Source: Flemingiibacterium sp045578725
GTDB taxonomy: Bacteria > Bacillota > Clostridia > Oscillospirales > CAG-272
Assembly: GCA_045578725.1 (NCBI GenBank)
Contig: JAZNKS010000105.1
Coordinates: 4,010-68,009, forward strand
Length of the DNA stretch: 64,000 bases
Direction of reading: 5' to 3'
Shown here: positions 41,517 through 49,018 of the stretch, piece after piece
Layout of the letters: every line of letters starts with the position of its first letter
Position numbering within the stretch: position 1 is the stretch's first letter
Position numbers and translations under genes: made by a program
Notes under the pieces: model-generated
What the model saw: only the letters and a program-made list of their open reading frames with translations
The model's database searches: none
What the model was told of the DNA's origin: nothing

Positions 41517-42947
41517 TCAGGCCAATGTAATTTTCAGGCAGTTGGTATAGGCGGTCGGCATCGCATCGGGAAGCTTGACCGTCAGCACACCGAAATTCAC
41601 GGCGAACGGAATCTTGCCCTCTCCCAGAAGCTCGACCGATTCAATCTTCTGATCGGCGAAGGATTTCAGCACAGCGGTGCGGTTGTCCGGTGTCTTCATG
41701 ATGAAGGCGTAGACATCCCTGCCCTTGGCGGTGAAGCGATAGTCGGATGCCATCCAGGCCACCTGCTCCTCCTTGAAGCCTTCGATCAGCACGCGGCTCT
41801 CACCTTCGGATGCCGTAATCCACGGGCGCGTGCCGTAGATGGCATCGCCGCAGACCGCATACCAGCCGGCGATCTCCTCCAGCGTCCAGCGGGCCCATTC
41901 ATCGATGGTGCCGTCCGGCTTCTGAAGAACATTCAGGAGCATATTGCCGTTCTTGGCTACTACATCAATCAGCATTTCAATGATATGGCCCGGCTTCTTG
42001 TAGTTCTGGCGCACATCGTAGAACCAGTTGCCGATGCAGGTATCGCAGTGCCAAGGATCCGGCATGATGCCCGGAAGCTGACTCTTTTCGATATCCAGAA
42101 TACCGACCTTATAGATCTCCGGCTCCCGCTTCTTCTGCAGATAAACCGCACGGTTTTCGCCGTAGGTCTGAATGGAGCGGTTGTACAGATCGGCAACAGC
42201 CGCAAGGCCGGTATCATAAAAGCCGGGGCCGAACGGAAGCTCGGAATCCGAGTACAGCAGATCGGGCGTGAAGGCTTCGATCATTTCCCGGACTGCAGCA
42301 GCCCAATATTCGTGGTGACGGCGATCGTCGGTCAGCCAGGGTGCCCGCTCGATCGGGCCGTTTTCATCCGAATACTGATAGTTGTCATAGTAGAAATCGC
42401 GGTAGGCGGGATCGTTTCCGTCATAGAGAACGCCTGCATACGGGCCGGTCTTATCCCAGCCCTTGTTGCGGTTCCACCAGCTGAAAGAGGCCGCCAGATG
42501 CTCCGAAAGACCGAAGGGCATTCCCTTTTTGTCGGCAGCCGCCTTCCACATGGCGCAGATATCCCTGCCCGGGCCGACATTCACCGAATTCATCCGGTTG
42601 ACCTTGGAAGCATAATTGAAGAAGTTGTCGTGATGGGTCGCCTGCGCCATGAAGTAGCGGGCACCGGCCTTGTGGTAGAGCGCCATCAGCTCATCGGGAT
42701 CAAAGCGCTCGGCCTTCCAAAGTTTGCAGATATCCTTGTATCCGAACTTCGACGGGTGGCCGTAATGGCGGACATGGTACTTGTACTGCTCCGAGCCCTC
42801 CACATACATATGACGTGCATACCAGTCGCCGTACATCGGCACCGACTGCGGGCCCCAATGGCTCCAGATACCGAATTTGGCATCGCGGAACCAGGTCGGG
42901 CACTCATATTCATAGAGCGATTCGAAGGTGGGTTCAAACTTTTTCAT
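41517..42947 (-). CDS. Alpha-L-fucosidase, GH29 family
   Basis: The 476-residue enzyme has the GH29 layout: WFRDAKFGIWSHWGPQSVPM near residue 18, ATHHDNFFNYAS (binding histidines) near 110, and TPDLLYSDSELPFGP near 230 with the likely catalytic Asp. NGNMLLNVLQKPDGTID and a C-terminal beta-sandwich follow. It has no signal peptide, so it would act inside the cell on imported fucosides. ATG 42947 is spaced correctly from AAAGGAGG; the ATG six bases upstream abuts it. It ends the MFS-GDPD-GH29 minus-strand gene group, consistent with uptake by the MFS protein and hydrolysis inside. Confidence 0.9.
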   Translation of the reverse strand: MKKFEPTFESLYEYECPTWFRDAKFGIWSHWGPQSVPMYGDWYARHMYVEGSEQYKYHVRHYGHPSKFGYKDICKLWKAERFDPDELMALYHKAGARYFMAQATHHDNFFNYASKVNRMNSVNVGPGRDICAMWKAAADKKGMPFGLSEHLAASFSWWNRNKGWDKTGPYAGVLYDGNDPAYRDFYYDNYQYSDENGPIERAPWLTDDRRHHEYWAAAVREMIEAFTPDLLYSDSELPFGPGFYDTGLAAVADLYNRSIQTYGENRAVYLQKKREPEIYKVGILDIEKSQLPGIMPDPWHCDTCIGNWFYDVRQNYKKPGHIIEMLIDVVAKNGNMLLNVLQKPDGTIDEWARWTLEEIAGWYAVCGDAIYGTRPWITASEGESRVLIEGFKEEQVAWMASDYRFTAKGRDVYAFIMKTPDNRTAVLKSFADQKIESVELLGEGKIPFAVNFGVLTVKLPDAMPTAYTNCLKITLA

Positions 42948-42973
42948 AGGCATCCTCCTTTATTGAGAGAAAA

Positions 42974-43783
42974 TTATTTCATCGGATCAAAGCCTTCAAA
43001 AATGAAGGCCGCAAAGGATTTCCGTCCGTCTGCCAGCGCATCGTGAGATACAAAGGTCCAGCCGACCGGCATCGCACCGAGGCGGCTTGTCAGCCGCCGG
43101 ACCGCTTTGGAGGCGAATTGGCGATCGTAGGACACGAAATCCGGCCGGGCAATGAAGTTGAAGACCAGCTCGCCGAGCAGGCGTTTTGCCGCGCCCTCGC
43201 CGCGGATTACAGTTGCCAGCTGACCGCGCAGGATCTCCGGCCGATGCTTTTTGTACCAGCCGGGCACAAACGGATAGAAGGACTGAATGAAGTATTTTCC
43301 CGGATAGTCGGCGAGAATCCGGTCCGCCGCTTCGCAGAGTCTGCGGCAGCCGGATAAATCCGTGCACTTGAATTCAATCAGCAGCGGGACACGTCCTCCC
43401 ACCTCCTGAAGGCATTCGGCTAAAGTCGGAATCCCTTCCCCGCTCTCTCCAAGGCGGAGAGAGCGAAGCTCGCAGAGCGTCATCTCCTCGATTTTTCCGT
43501 CAACGCCGCACATTCGCAGGGGCGAATCGTCATGGAAGACCACCACCTCGCCGTCTTTGGTGATGTGGATATCGGTTTCGATGATAATACCCGCATCGCA
43601 GGCCCGGCGGAAGGCCGCAAGGGAATTCTCCGGTATGCCGTCGCCGTGCAGACCGCGGTGGGCGATCAGCCGCCCCTCAAGGATTGCCCGATCGGGATGG
43701 CGGCGTGCGGTGGGAAAGATCAGAAAAAGCCAGATCCCGGCGATCAGCGCCGCAGCAGGCAGAATCCACAGAAGCACACCCAT
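42974..43783 (-). CDS. Membrane-anchored glycerophosphodiester phosphodiesterase
   Basis: The 269-residue protein has an N-terminal membrane segment (LLWILPAAALIAGIWLFLIF) and then a GDPD domain. Motifs are LIAHRGLHGDGIPENS (catalytic His-Arg), IETDIHITKDGEVVVFHDD (metal-binding Glu/Asp and second His) and LLIEFKCT. It hydrolyses glycerophosphodiesters, perhaps from lipid or teichoic acid turnover at the membrane. It starts three bases after the MFS stop, with GGAGG inside that gene, so the two are coupled. It lies 26 bases upstream of the fucosidase gene. Confidence 0.9.
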   Translation of the reverse strand: MGVLLWILPAAALIAGIWLFLIFPTARRHPDRAILEGRLIAHRGLHGDGIPENSLAAFRRACDAGIIIETDIHITKDGEVVVFHDDSPLRMCGVDGKIEEMTLCELRSLRLGESGEGIPTLAECLQEVGGRVPLLIEFKCTDLSGCRRLCEAADRILADYPGKYFIQSFYPFVPGWYKKHRPEILRGQLATVIRGEGAAKRLLGELVFNFIARPDFVSYDRQFASKAVRRLTSRLGAMPVGWTFVSHDALADGRKSFAAFIFEGFDPMK

Positions 43784-43786
43784 CTG

Positions 43787-45088
43787 TCAATCCTCCGTAT
43801 CAAAATTCTCCAGTCCCTTTTTCGGGAGAGGCTTTCCGTCGCCGTGCTTTACCAGTGACATGGTAACAAAGGAAAGTGCGGAGAAGATCACCGCATACGG
43901 GAAGAGCACCGAATAGCCGAGTCCCAGCCGGTCGATCAGAAAGCCGGACAGAAGAGGGGTTGTAATCTGCGCCGCCATCGAAAAGGTGTAATAAAAGCCG
44001 GTGTATTTTCCCACATTCGCGCCGCTGCTCATCTCCACAACCATCGGGAAGGAATTGACGTTAATCGCCGCCCATCCGATGCCGACCAGAGCAAAAATCA
44101 GATACATCGCCGGTGTCTGCTCCGTGATGAAGACGGCAATGGCATAGCAGGCTGTCATCAGCGCCACGCCGCAGAGCACGGTCTTCTTCCGTCCCAGTGC
44201 GCCCGAAAGCCATCCCAGCGGGACAAAGGCCGCAATCGCCGATACGGTCGCCGTCAGCAAAAAGCCGGAGGACACACCAAGGTCCACATTCCATACATTC
44301 ACGCAGTAGCGCGAAAAGGCAGTTGTCACCGCATTGTATGCCATAAACCAGAGAAAGACCGAGAGCAGAATCAGCACAAGGCTGATAAAAACCGGCTTTT
44401 CAAGCCTGCCGCCTGCGGACGCCGTTTTTTCATCCGCCTCATCCTGCACGCCCGCCTCCCGGATCAGCTTATTTTCCCGGATCCCGATGACCATAACCAG
44501 TACGGAGATCAGCATAAAGGCGGCGATCACGAGAAAAATCGGGGTGAAGGACTGATCCTCGGCATAAACCGTTTGTCCGTCGGCGGACTTATCGCTTCGC
44601 AGAAGGAACATCATCATGACGGTCGAGAAGATGCCGCCGATATAGCCCACCAGATTGATGATGGCATTGGCCTTGCTTCTCAGCGGCTTTGGCGTGACAT
44701 CCGGCATATAGGCAACCGCCGGTGTGCGGTAGGTTGCCATGACAAACAGGAGCACCATCAGACATACAACAAAGCCGACAAAGCTATGTGTGCTGACAAA
44801 ATACGCCAGACCCAGCATCAGAATCACCGCCGCCAGCGTTCCGAACAGAATATAGGGAGTCCGCCGTCCGAGGCGGGTTCGGGTGCGGTCGGAGAGCATA
44901 CCGAACAGCGGGAGCATAAAGATGGCCAGAATATTATCCACCGACATAATGGCATTGGCTGTGAAGGTGGACAGGCCAAAATGATTTTCCAGAAGATAGG
45001 GGATCACCTGATCGTAAAACTGCCAGAAGGCCAGGATCGACATAAACGCAAGTCCGATCCAGACCGTCCGTTTGATATTCAGCTTCAT
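43787..45088 (-). CDS. MFS sugar transporter (SLC45-like)
   Basis: The 433-residue protein has 12 hydrophobic segments and the conserved loop MLPLFGMLSDRTRTRLGRRT (about residues 60-80), which matches SLC45-like and GPH-related sugar/cation symporters. A polar central loop (REAGVQDEADEKTASAGG) separates the two halves. It presumably imports an oligosaccharide for the downstream cytoplasmic fucosidase. ATG 45088 is favoured over 45094 because its spacing to AAAGGA is normal. It is the first gene of the three-gene unit. Confidence 0.85.
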   Translation of the reverse strand: MKLNIKRTVWIGLAFMSILAFWQFYDQVIPYLLENHFGLSTFTANAIMSVDNILAIFMLPLFGMLSDRTRTRLGRRTPYILFGTLAAVILMLGLAYFVSTHSFVGFVVCLMVLLFVMATYRTPAVAYMPDVTPKPLRSKANAIINLVGYIGGIFSTVMMMFLLRSDKSADGQTVYAEDQSFTPIFLVIAAFMLISVLVMVIGIRENKLIREAGVQDEADEKTASAGGRLEKPVFISLVLILLSVFLWFMAYNAVTTAFSRYCVNVWNVDLGVSSGFLLTATVSAIAAFVPLGWLSGALGRKKTVLCGVALMTACYAIAVFITEQTPAMYLIFALVGIGWAAINVNSFPMVVEMSSGANVGKYTGFYYTFSMAAQITTPLLSGFLIDRLGLGYSVLFPYAVIFSALSFVTMSLVKHGDGKPLPKKGLENFDTED

Positions 45089-45225
45089 AAGCATTGTCCT
45101 TTCCGCGCGTTGGCGCAAGCTCTGTGTTTATTATATCATACCTATCCGCAAAACACAAGTCCCGCGCCAAAAGCTAAACAAATTTTTGAGCTTCTGTTTA
45201 TAAATTGTAAATTTCATCCGCCTTA

Positions 45226-45254
45226 TATACAAATCGCAGAAAATATGTTATAAT
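45226..45254 (+). promoter_or_regulatory. Promoter of the XpaC-TelA operon
   Basis: TATAAT (45249-45254) has a weaker -35 TATACA (45226-45231) at 17 bases. AT-rich sequence upstream may add strength. Confidence 0.55.
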
Positions 45255-45289
45255 AGATACAAGAAATTCTTCTGAAAGGTGGAAGCTGC

Positions 45290-45982
45290 GTGAAACATTC
45301 TACTTCCGGCACGCCCGGGCAGACCTATGATAAAAGCCGTTTTCGTGAGGTAAAGCACCCGTCGGTCATTCCTTATTATGCCGTGGCCGTCAGCTGGCTG
45401 GTATTTGCCCTGTTTTTTCCGATGTACAAGCCCGTGCATTTTATCCTGCCGGCGCTGATTACCGCCGCCGAGCTTCTGCTTCTCGGCCGGATCTTCCCGC
45501 CGCGCACGGAATACATCCCGATCCCCTACGAGGCACCGAAGGCCGGTATCGACGAGGTTGACCGCGTAATCGCGGGCGGTGCCGAATATGTACGGAAATT
45601 CGACAGAATTGCCGCCGAGCTTCAGAGTGTCGATCCCAAGATCACCGCGAAGGTGCTGGAGCTGCGCGAGCTGATGAACACCATCTTCACCTGTGTTGCC
45701 AAAAATCCCGACAAGCTTTCCCGGATCCGGCGCTTCATGAACTTCTACCTGCCGACCCTGGAAAAGCTGATGAATACCTATCTTGAGCTGAACGCCCAGA
45801 AAATCAAGGGTGAGAACATCACGAAAACCCTCGCCGGCATCGAAGAGGTGCTTGACACCGTAAAGCCCGCCTTTGAGCGCCAGCTGGACAATCTCTACGA
45901 GGATCAGGCCATCGACATCTCCGCCGATATCACCGTGCTGGAGCAGATGCTGGCACACGAATCCGTCACCGACAACCGATAA
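45290..45982 (+). CDS. XpaC-family protein
   Basis: The 230-residue product has two membrane segments near the N-terminus (SVIPYYAVAVSWLVFALFFP, then VHFILPALITAAELLLLGRI). A long helical domain follows (IDEVDRVIAGGAEYVRKFDR onward). This fits the XpaC family (5-bromo-4-chloroindolyl phosphate hydrolysis proteins), which in Bacillus subtilis precedes the TelA homologue yaaN, as here. The GTG start at 45290 follows AAAGGTGG. The molecular function of XpaC is not known; the pairing suggests envelope stress or anion resistance. Confidence 0.8.
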   Translation: MKHSTSGTPGQTYDKSRFREVKHPSVIPYYAVAVSWLVFALFFPMYKPVHFILPALITAAELLLLGRIFPPRTEYIPIPYEAPKAGIDEVDRVIAGGAEYVRKFDRIAAELQSVDPKITAKVLELRELMNTIFTCVAKNPDKLSRIRRFMNFYLPTLEKLMNTYLELNAQKIKGENITKTLAGIEEVLDTVKPAFERQLDNLYEDQAIDISADITVLEQMLAHESVTDNR

Positions 45983-46009
45983 CGATAACCTGTAAGGAGA
46001 ATACCGATC

Positions 46010-47152
46010 ATGGACAGCAAGCAGATTCCCGAGCTTACCCTCACGCCCTTCGCCGCCGAGGCCGAGGACAAAACCATTCCCACGCCCGAAACCGCCGTTG
46101 TTTCCCCCGCCGAGGCCGCACCCGAAACCGCCATCGTGCTGACCCCCGAGGAGCAGAAGATGGTCAGCGATTTCGCCGCGCGCATTGATATCACCGACCC
46201 GAATATCGTTCTGCAGTACGGAGCCGGCTCCCAGCAGAAGATCGCTAACTTCTCGGACAGCGCTCTTGACAATGTCAAAACGCAGGATCTGGGTGAGGTC
46301 GGCGAGATGATCACCGGTCTGCTCGGCGAGCTCCGCGATTTTGAGGAGGAGGAAAGCCGCGGCATTCTCGGTTTCTTCAAAAAGCAGGGCAACAAGATCG
46401 AAAAGATGAAGGCCAAGTACGATAAGGTCGAGGTCAATGTCGAAAAAATCACCGCAGGCCTTGAACAGCATCAGGTCAAGCTGATGAAGGATGTTGCCGT
46501 TCTCGATCAGCTCTACGATGTCAATCTGACCAACTTCAAGGAGCTTTCCATGTATATTCTCGCCGGCAAGCAGAAGCTGGAGGAGGTCCGCAGCGTGAAT
46601 GTTCCGGCGCTTGTGGAGCGTGCCAACCAGTCCGGTCTTCCCGAGGATGCACAGGCCGCCAAGGATATGATGGATATGTGCGACCGCTTTGAAAAGAAGA
46701 TCCACGATCTGGAGCTCACCCGCAACATTTCGATTCAGATGGCACCGCAGATCCGCCTGATCCAGAACAATGACACCGTCATGTGCGAAAAAATCCAGAC
46801 AACGATTGTCAATACCATACCGCTCTGGAAGAGCCAGATGGTCATCGCGCTCGGTCTGGCCCACTCCCAGGAGGCCCTCAAGGCCCAGCAGCAGGTCACC
46901 GATCTGACCAACGAGCTGCTGAAAAAGAATGCCGAAGCCCTCAAGCTCTCCACGCTTGAAACGGCAAAAGCCTCCGAGCGCGGTATTGTCGATGTCGAAA
47001 CGCTGAAGCAGACCAACGAAACGCTGATTTCCACGCTGGACGAGGTTATGCAGATTCAGAATGACGGCCGTCAGAAGCGCCGCGAGGCCGAACAGGAGCT
47101 GGCCCGCATCGAAAACGAGCTGAAAAACAAGCTGCTGGCCATGAAAGGCTGA
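46010..47152 (+). CDS. TelA-like toxic anion resistance family protein
   Basis: The 380-residue cytoplasmic protein is mainly helical, with an acidic Pro/Glu/Ala N-terminus (residues 1-45) and then the TelA core. Typical pieces are ADRIDITDPN-like FAARIDITDPNIVLQYG near 60, VEKITAGLEQHQVKLMKDVA, TRNISIQMAPQIRLIQNNDT and IPLWKSQMVIALGL. TelA proteins were linked to tellurite and other resistance, but the biochemical activity is unknown. It follows XpaC by 27 bases with AAGGAGA, so the two probably act together at the membrane. Confidence 0.9.
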   Translation: MDSKQIPELTLTPFAAEAEDKTIPTPETAVVSPAEAAPETAIVLTPEEQKMVSDFAARIDITDPNIVLQYGAGSQQKIANFSDSALDNVKTQDLGEVGEMITGLLGELRDFEEEESRGILGFFKKQGNKIEKMKAKYDKVEVNVEKITAGLEQHQVKLMKDVAVLDQLYDVNLTNFKELSMYILAGKQKLEEVRSVNVPALVERANQSGLPEDAQAAKDMMDMCDRFEKKIHDLELTRNISIQMAPQIRLIQNNDTVMCEKIQTTIVNTIPLWKSQMVIALGLAHSQEALKAQQQVTDLTNELLKKNAEALKLSTLETAKASERGIVDVETLKQTNETLISTLDEVMQIQNDGRQKRREAEQELARIENELKNKLLAMKG

Positions 47153-47184
47153 TAAATGTCAGCCGCAATTCACGGAGGTAAGGA

Positions 47185-47739
47185 ATGAGCCTGCTGAAAA
47201 AACGTCCGATCGCCATCCTGATCATGATTGCCGCGATCCTGCTCGGCACTCTGATCGGATGCTGGCGTTCTCTCACCGCCGAGAAGCAGAAGGTTGAGGA
47301 CTGCTTCTACAGCGGTTCGCTCGGTGACGGTTACTCCATCCAGAGCGATCTGGAATACATCAATGCGACCGCCGGCAATCTGAAGACGGTGGCGCTCCGC
47401 TATCTGGCCGCCGATTCACCGGCTATCACGGAACTGAATTCCGCCAGAAGCGCGCTGACCGAGGCGGAAACCGTCAAGGAGAAGTATATCGCCTCCATCT
47501 CGCTCTATGAGGCGGTGACCAATCTGCACGGCGCGCTGGATCCCGGAGAGCTGGATATGAATTCCACCGATGAGCGCTTCCGCTCCAGCCTGTATGACGA
47601 TATTTCCTCGGCGATGCAGCGGATTTCCCACAATGAATACAACGATGCCGCCCGCGCCTTCAACAGCGCGCTCGGCGGATTTCCGGCGGCCCTGATTTCC
47701 GGGCTGATCGGACTGCAGCCGGCCCAGCTGTTCGGCTGA
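47185..47739 (+). CDS. LemA-like membrane protein
   Basis: The 184-residue protein has one N-terminal membrane segment (IAILIMIAAILLGTLIGCW) followed by an extracytoplasmic helical domain. The C-terminus YNDAARAFNSALGGFPAALI then GLQPAQLFG matches the end of LemA proteins (YN-x-R-x-FN fold with a final FP and F motif). The similarity is partial, so it is called LemA-like. GGAGGTAAGGA precedes ATG 47185. LemA proteins often lie beside TPM-domain proteins, as here. Confidence 0.7.
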   Translation: MSLLKKRPIAILIMIAAILLGTLIGCWRSLTAEKQKVEDCFYSGSLGDGYSIQSDLEYINATAGNLKTVALRYLAADSPAITELNSARSALTEAETVKEKYIASISLYEAVTNLHGALDPGELDMNSTDERFRSSLYDDISSAMQRISHNEYNDAARAFNSALGGFPAALISGLIGLQPAQLFG

Positions 47740-47761
47740 TTCTTCGAAGGAGAAAACCGTA

Positions 47762-48706
47762 TTGATTCATAGATCCTTCCGGGCCGCGACGATGCTTCTG
47801 CTTGCCGCGGTCCTCTTTTCCCTCTCGCTGACGGCATCCGGCATTCCGGAGCCGTCCAAAGAATTCTACGTCCTCGATTCGTCCGGTGTCATCGATGCCG
47901 GAACGGAGGCGTATATCATCGAAAAAAACGATGCGCTCTTTGATGCCGTCGGAGCACAGATTGTGGTTGTTACCGTGGATTTTGTCCCAAACGGCGATCT
48001 GGAGCAGTATGCCTATAGTCTGTTCAATAGCTGGCAGATCGGTTCCGACGAAGAGAACAACGGCATTCTCCTGCTGATCTCGGTCGGCGACGATGATTAT
48101 TGGTGTTTGCAGGGCAAGGGGCTGGAGGCCTCGCTGTCCAGCGGTACCATCGGTAATCTGCTGGAGGATTATCTGGAGCCGGATTTTGCACGGCAGAATT
48201 ACAGCGCCGGCATCCGCAAGGTCTTCGATGCTCTCTATGAACAGCTTGCCGCCATCAGCGGCTGGACACCGGAATCCGTTGATACCGGCATTACCGAGCC
48301 GCTCCGTCCGGTTGATCCGGAGCCGATTTATCGGCCGGAGAAGCCCGGATCGGCCGTCCCGCGAAGCGGCGGCTTTCTGAAAACGCTTTTGATTGTCATC
48401 CTTGCCGTCATGCTGATCCGCAGCTTCACCTCCGGCGGTGTCTATGCGGGAGGCGGAACCTCCTCCGGATGCGGCGGTTTTCTGCTCGGTCTGCTGCTTG
48501 GAAACAGCTTCGGTCATTCGACGCACAGCCGTCCCTTCGGCCGCAGTACCGGCGGATTTGGCTCACGTCCCTTCGGCGGTCATTCCGGCGGCTTTGGTGG
48601 AAATTCCGGCGGCTTTGGCGGAAATTCCGGCGGAAACCGTTCACGCGGTCCGAGAAGCGGAGGCGGCGGAAGCTCACGCGGCGGCGGCGCCGGGCGCAGA
48701 CGTTAA
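47762..48706 (+). CDS. TPM-domain protein with Gly-rich tail
   Basis: The 314-residue product starts with a signal or anchor segment (MLLLAAVLFSLSLTASG). A TPM domain follows at about residues 30-170 (EFYVLDSSGVIDAGTEAYII, GAQIVVVTVDFVPNGDLEQY and a long helix). A membrane segment (LKTLLIVILAVMLIRSFTSG) at about 205-225 precedes a Gly/Ser/Arg tail with tandem repeats (GGFGGNSGGFGGNSGG). The start is TTG at 47762 with GAAGGAGA upstream. TPM proteins of the YgcG kind sit in the membrane and are linked to envelope maintenance; the function is unproven. Confidence 0.8.
   Translation: MIHRSFRAATMLLLAAVLFSLSLTASGIPEPSKEFYVLDSSGVIDAGTEAYIIEKNDALFDAVGAQIVVVTVDFVPNGDLEQYAYSLFNSWQIGSDEENNGILLLISVGDDDYWCLQGKGLEASLSSGTIGNLLEDYLEPDFARQNYSAGIRKVFDALYEQLAAISGWTPESVDTGITEPLRPVDPEPIYRPEKPGSAVPRSGGFLKTLLIVILAVMLIRSFTSGGVYAGGGTSSGCGGFLLGLLLGNSFGHSTHSRPFGRSTGGFGSRPFGGHSGGFGGNSGGFGGNSGGNRSRGPRSGGGGSSRGGGAGRRR
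48587..48628 (+). repeat. Two tandem 21-base repeats
   Basis: Two copies of a 21-base unit (starting GGCGGCTTTGG, one base different) encode GGFGGNS twice in the tail of the TPM protein. Slippage could change the number of copies. Confidence 0.75.
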
Positions 48707-48721
48707 CACAATCGTTTTTTG

Positions 48722-48757
48722 AGGTTTGCTGTACCTGCGTGCAGCAAACCTTTTTTC
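48722..48757 (+). terminator. Terminator of the XpaC-TelA-TPM operon
   Basis: AGGTTTGCTG pairs with CAGCAAACCT around a ten-base loop and is followed by TTTTTT. Confidence 0.9.
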
Positions 48758-48863
48758 GGCATAAGTGTTTCTCGCCGAACATAGGATGGAGCAGACCGAC
48801 TCCCGCCTGTTATGTCGGTTTCGGCCGGACGGCAAAAAAAATGAAAAATTTTCCCGAAAAAGG

Positions 48864-48892
48864 TTGACAAACCGGTTTTGACGTGGTATACT
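48864..48892 (+). promoter_or_regulatory. Promoter of feoB
   Basis: TTGACA (48864-48869) and TATACT (48887-48892) are 17 bases apart. The first of two operator-like repeats begins at the expected transcription start. Confidence 0.85.
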
Positions 48893-48898
48893 ATATGT

Positions 48899-48918
48899 CG
48901 GTTAGAGGCTGCTAACCG
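48899..48918 (+). promoter_or_regulatory. Operator-like inverted repeat 1 upstream of feoB
   Basis: CGGTTAG and CTAACCG form a perfect 7-base inverted repeat around AGGCTG, right at the transcription start. Its GGTTAG/CTAACC arms resemble DtxR/IdeR/MntR-type metal-regulator boxes. Confidence 0.6.
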
Positions 48919-48934
48919 TTTTTTACGGCCGCAG

Positions 48935-48950
48935 GTTAGCCTTAGCTAAC
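48935..48950 (+). promoter_or_regulatory. Operator-like inverted repeat 2 upstream of feoB
   Basis: GTTAGC and GCTAAC are separated by CTTA. The same GTTAGC-N4-GCTAAC shape recurs at 51075-51090 before the DUF2325 gene. Confidence 0.6.
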
Positions 48951-48965
48951 TGTCTGCAGGAGAAT

Positions 48966-48991
48966 ACCGATGCCGTCCGAACTGCATCGGT
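48966..48991 (+). other. Leader hairpin before feoB
   Basis: ACCGATGC pairs perfectly with GCATCGGT around a ten-base loop, about 15 bases before the AGGAGGAA ribosome site. It may protect the message or affect translation. The whole stretch 48707-49018 holds only the terminator, promoter, operators and this hairpin. Confidence 0.55.
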
Positions 48992-49018
48992 GTCCTATAA
49001 TATTCAGGAGGAATCTGT

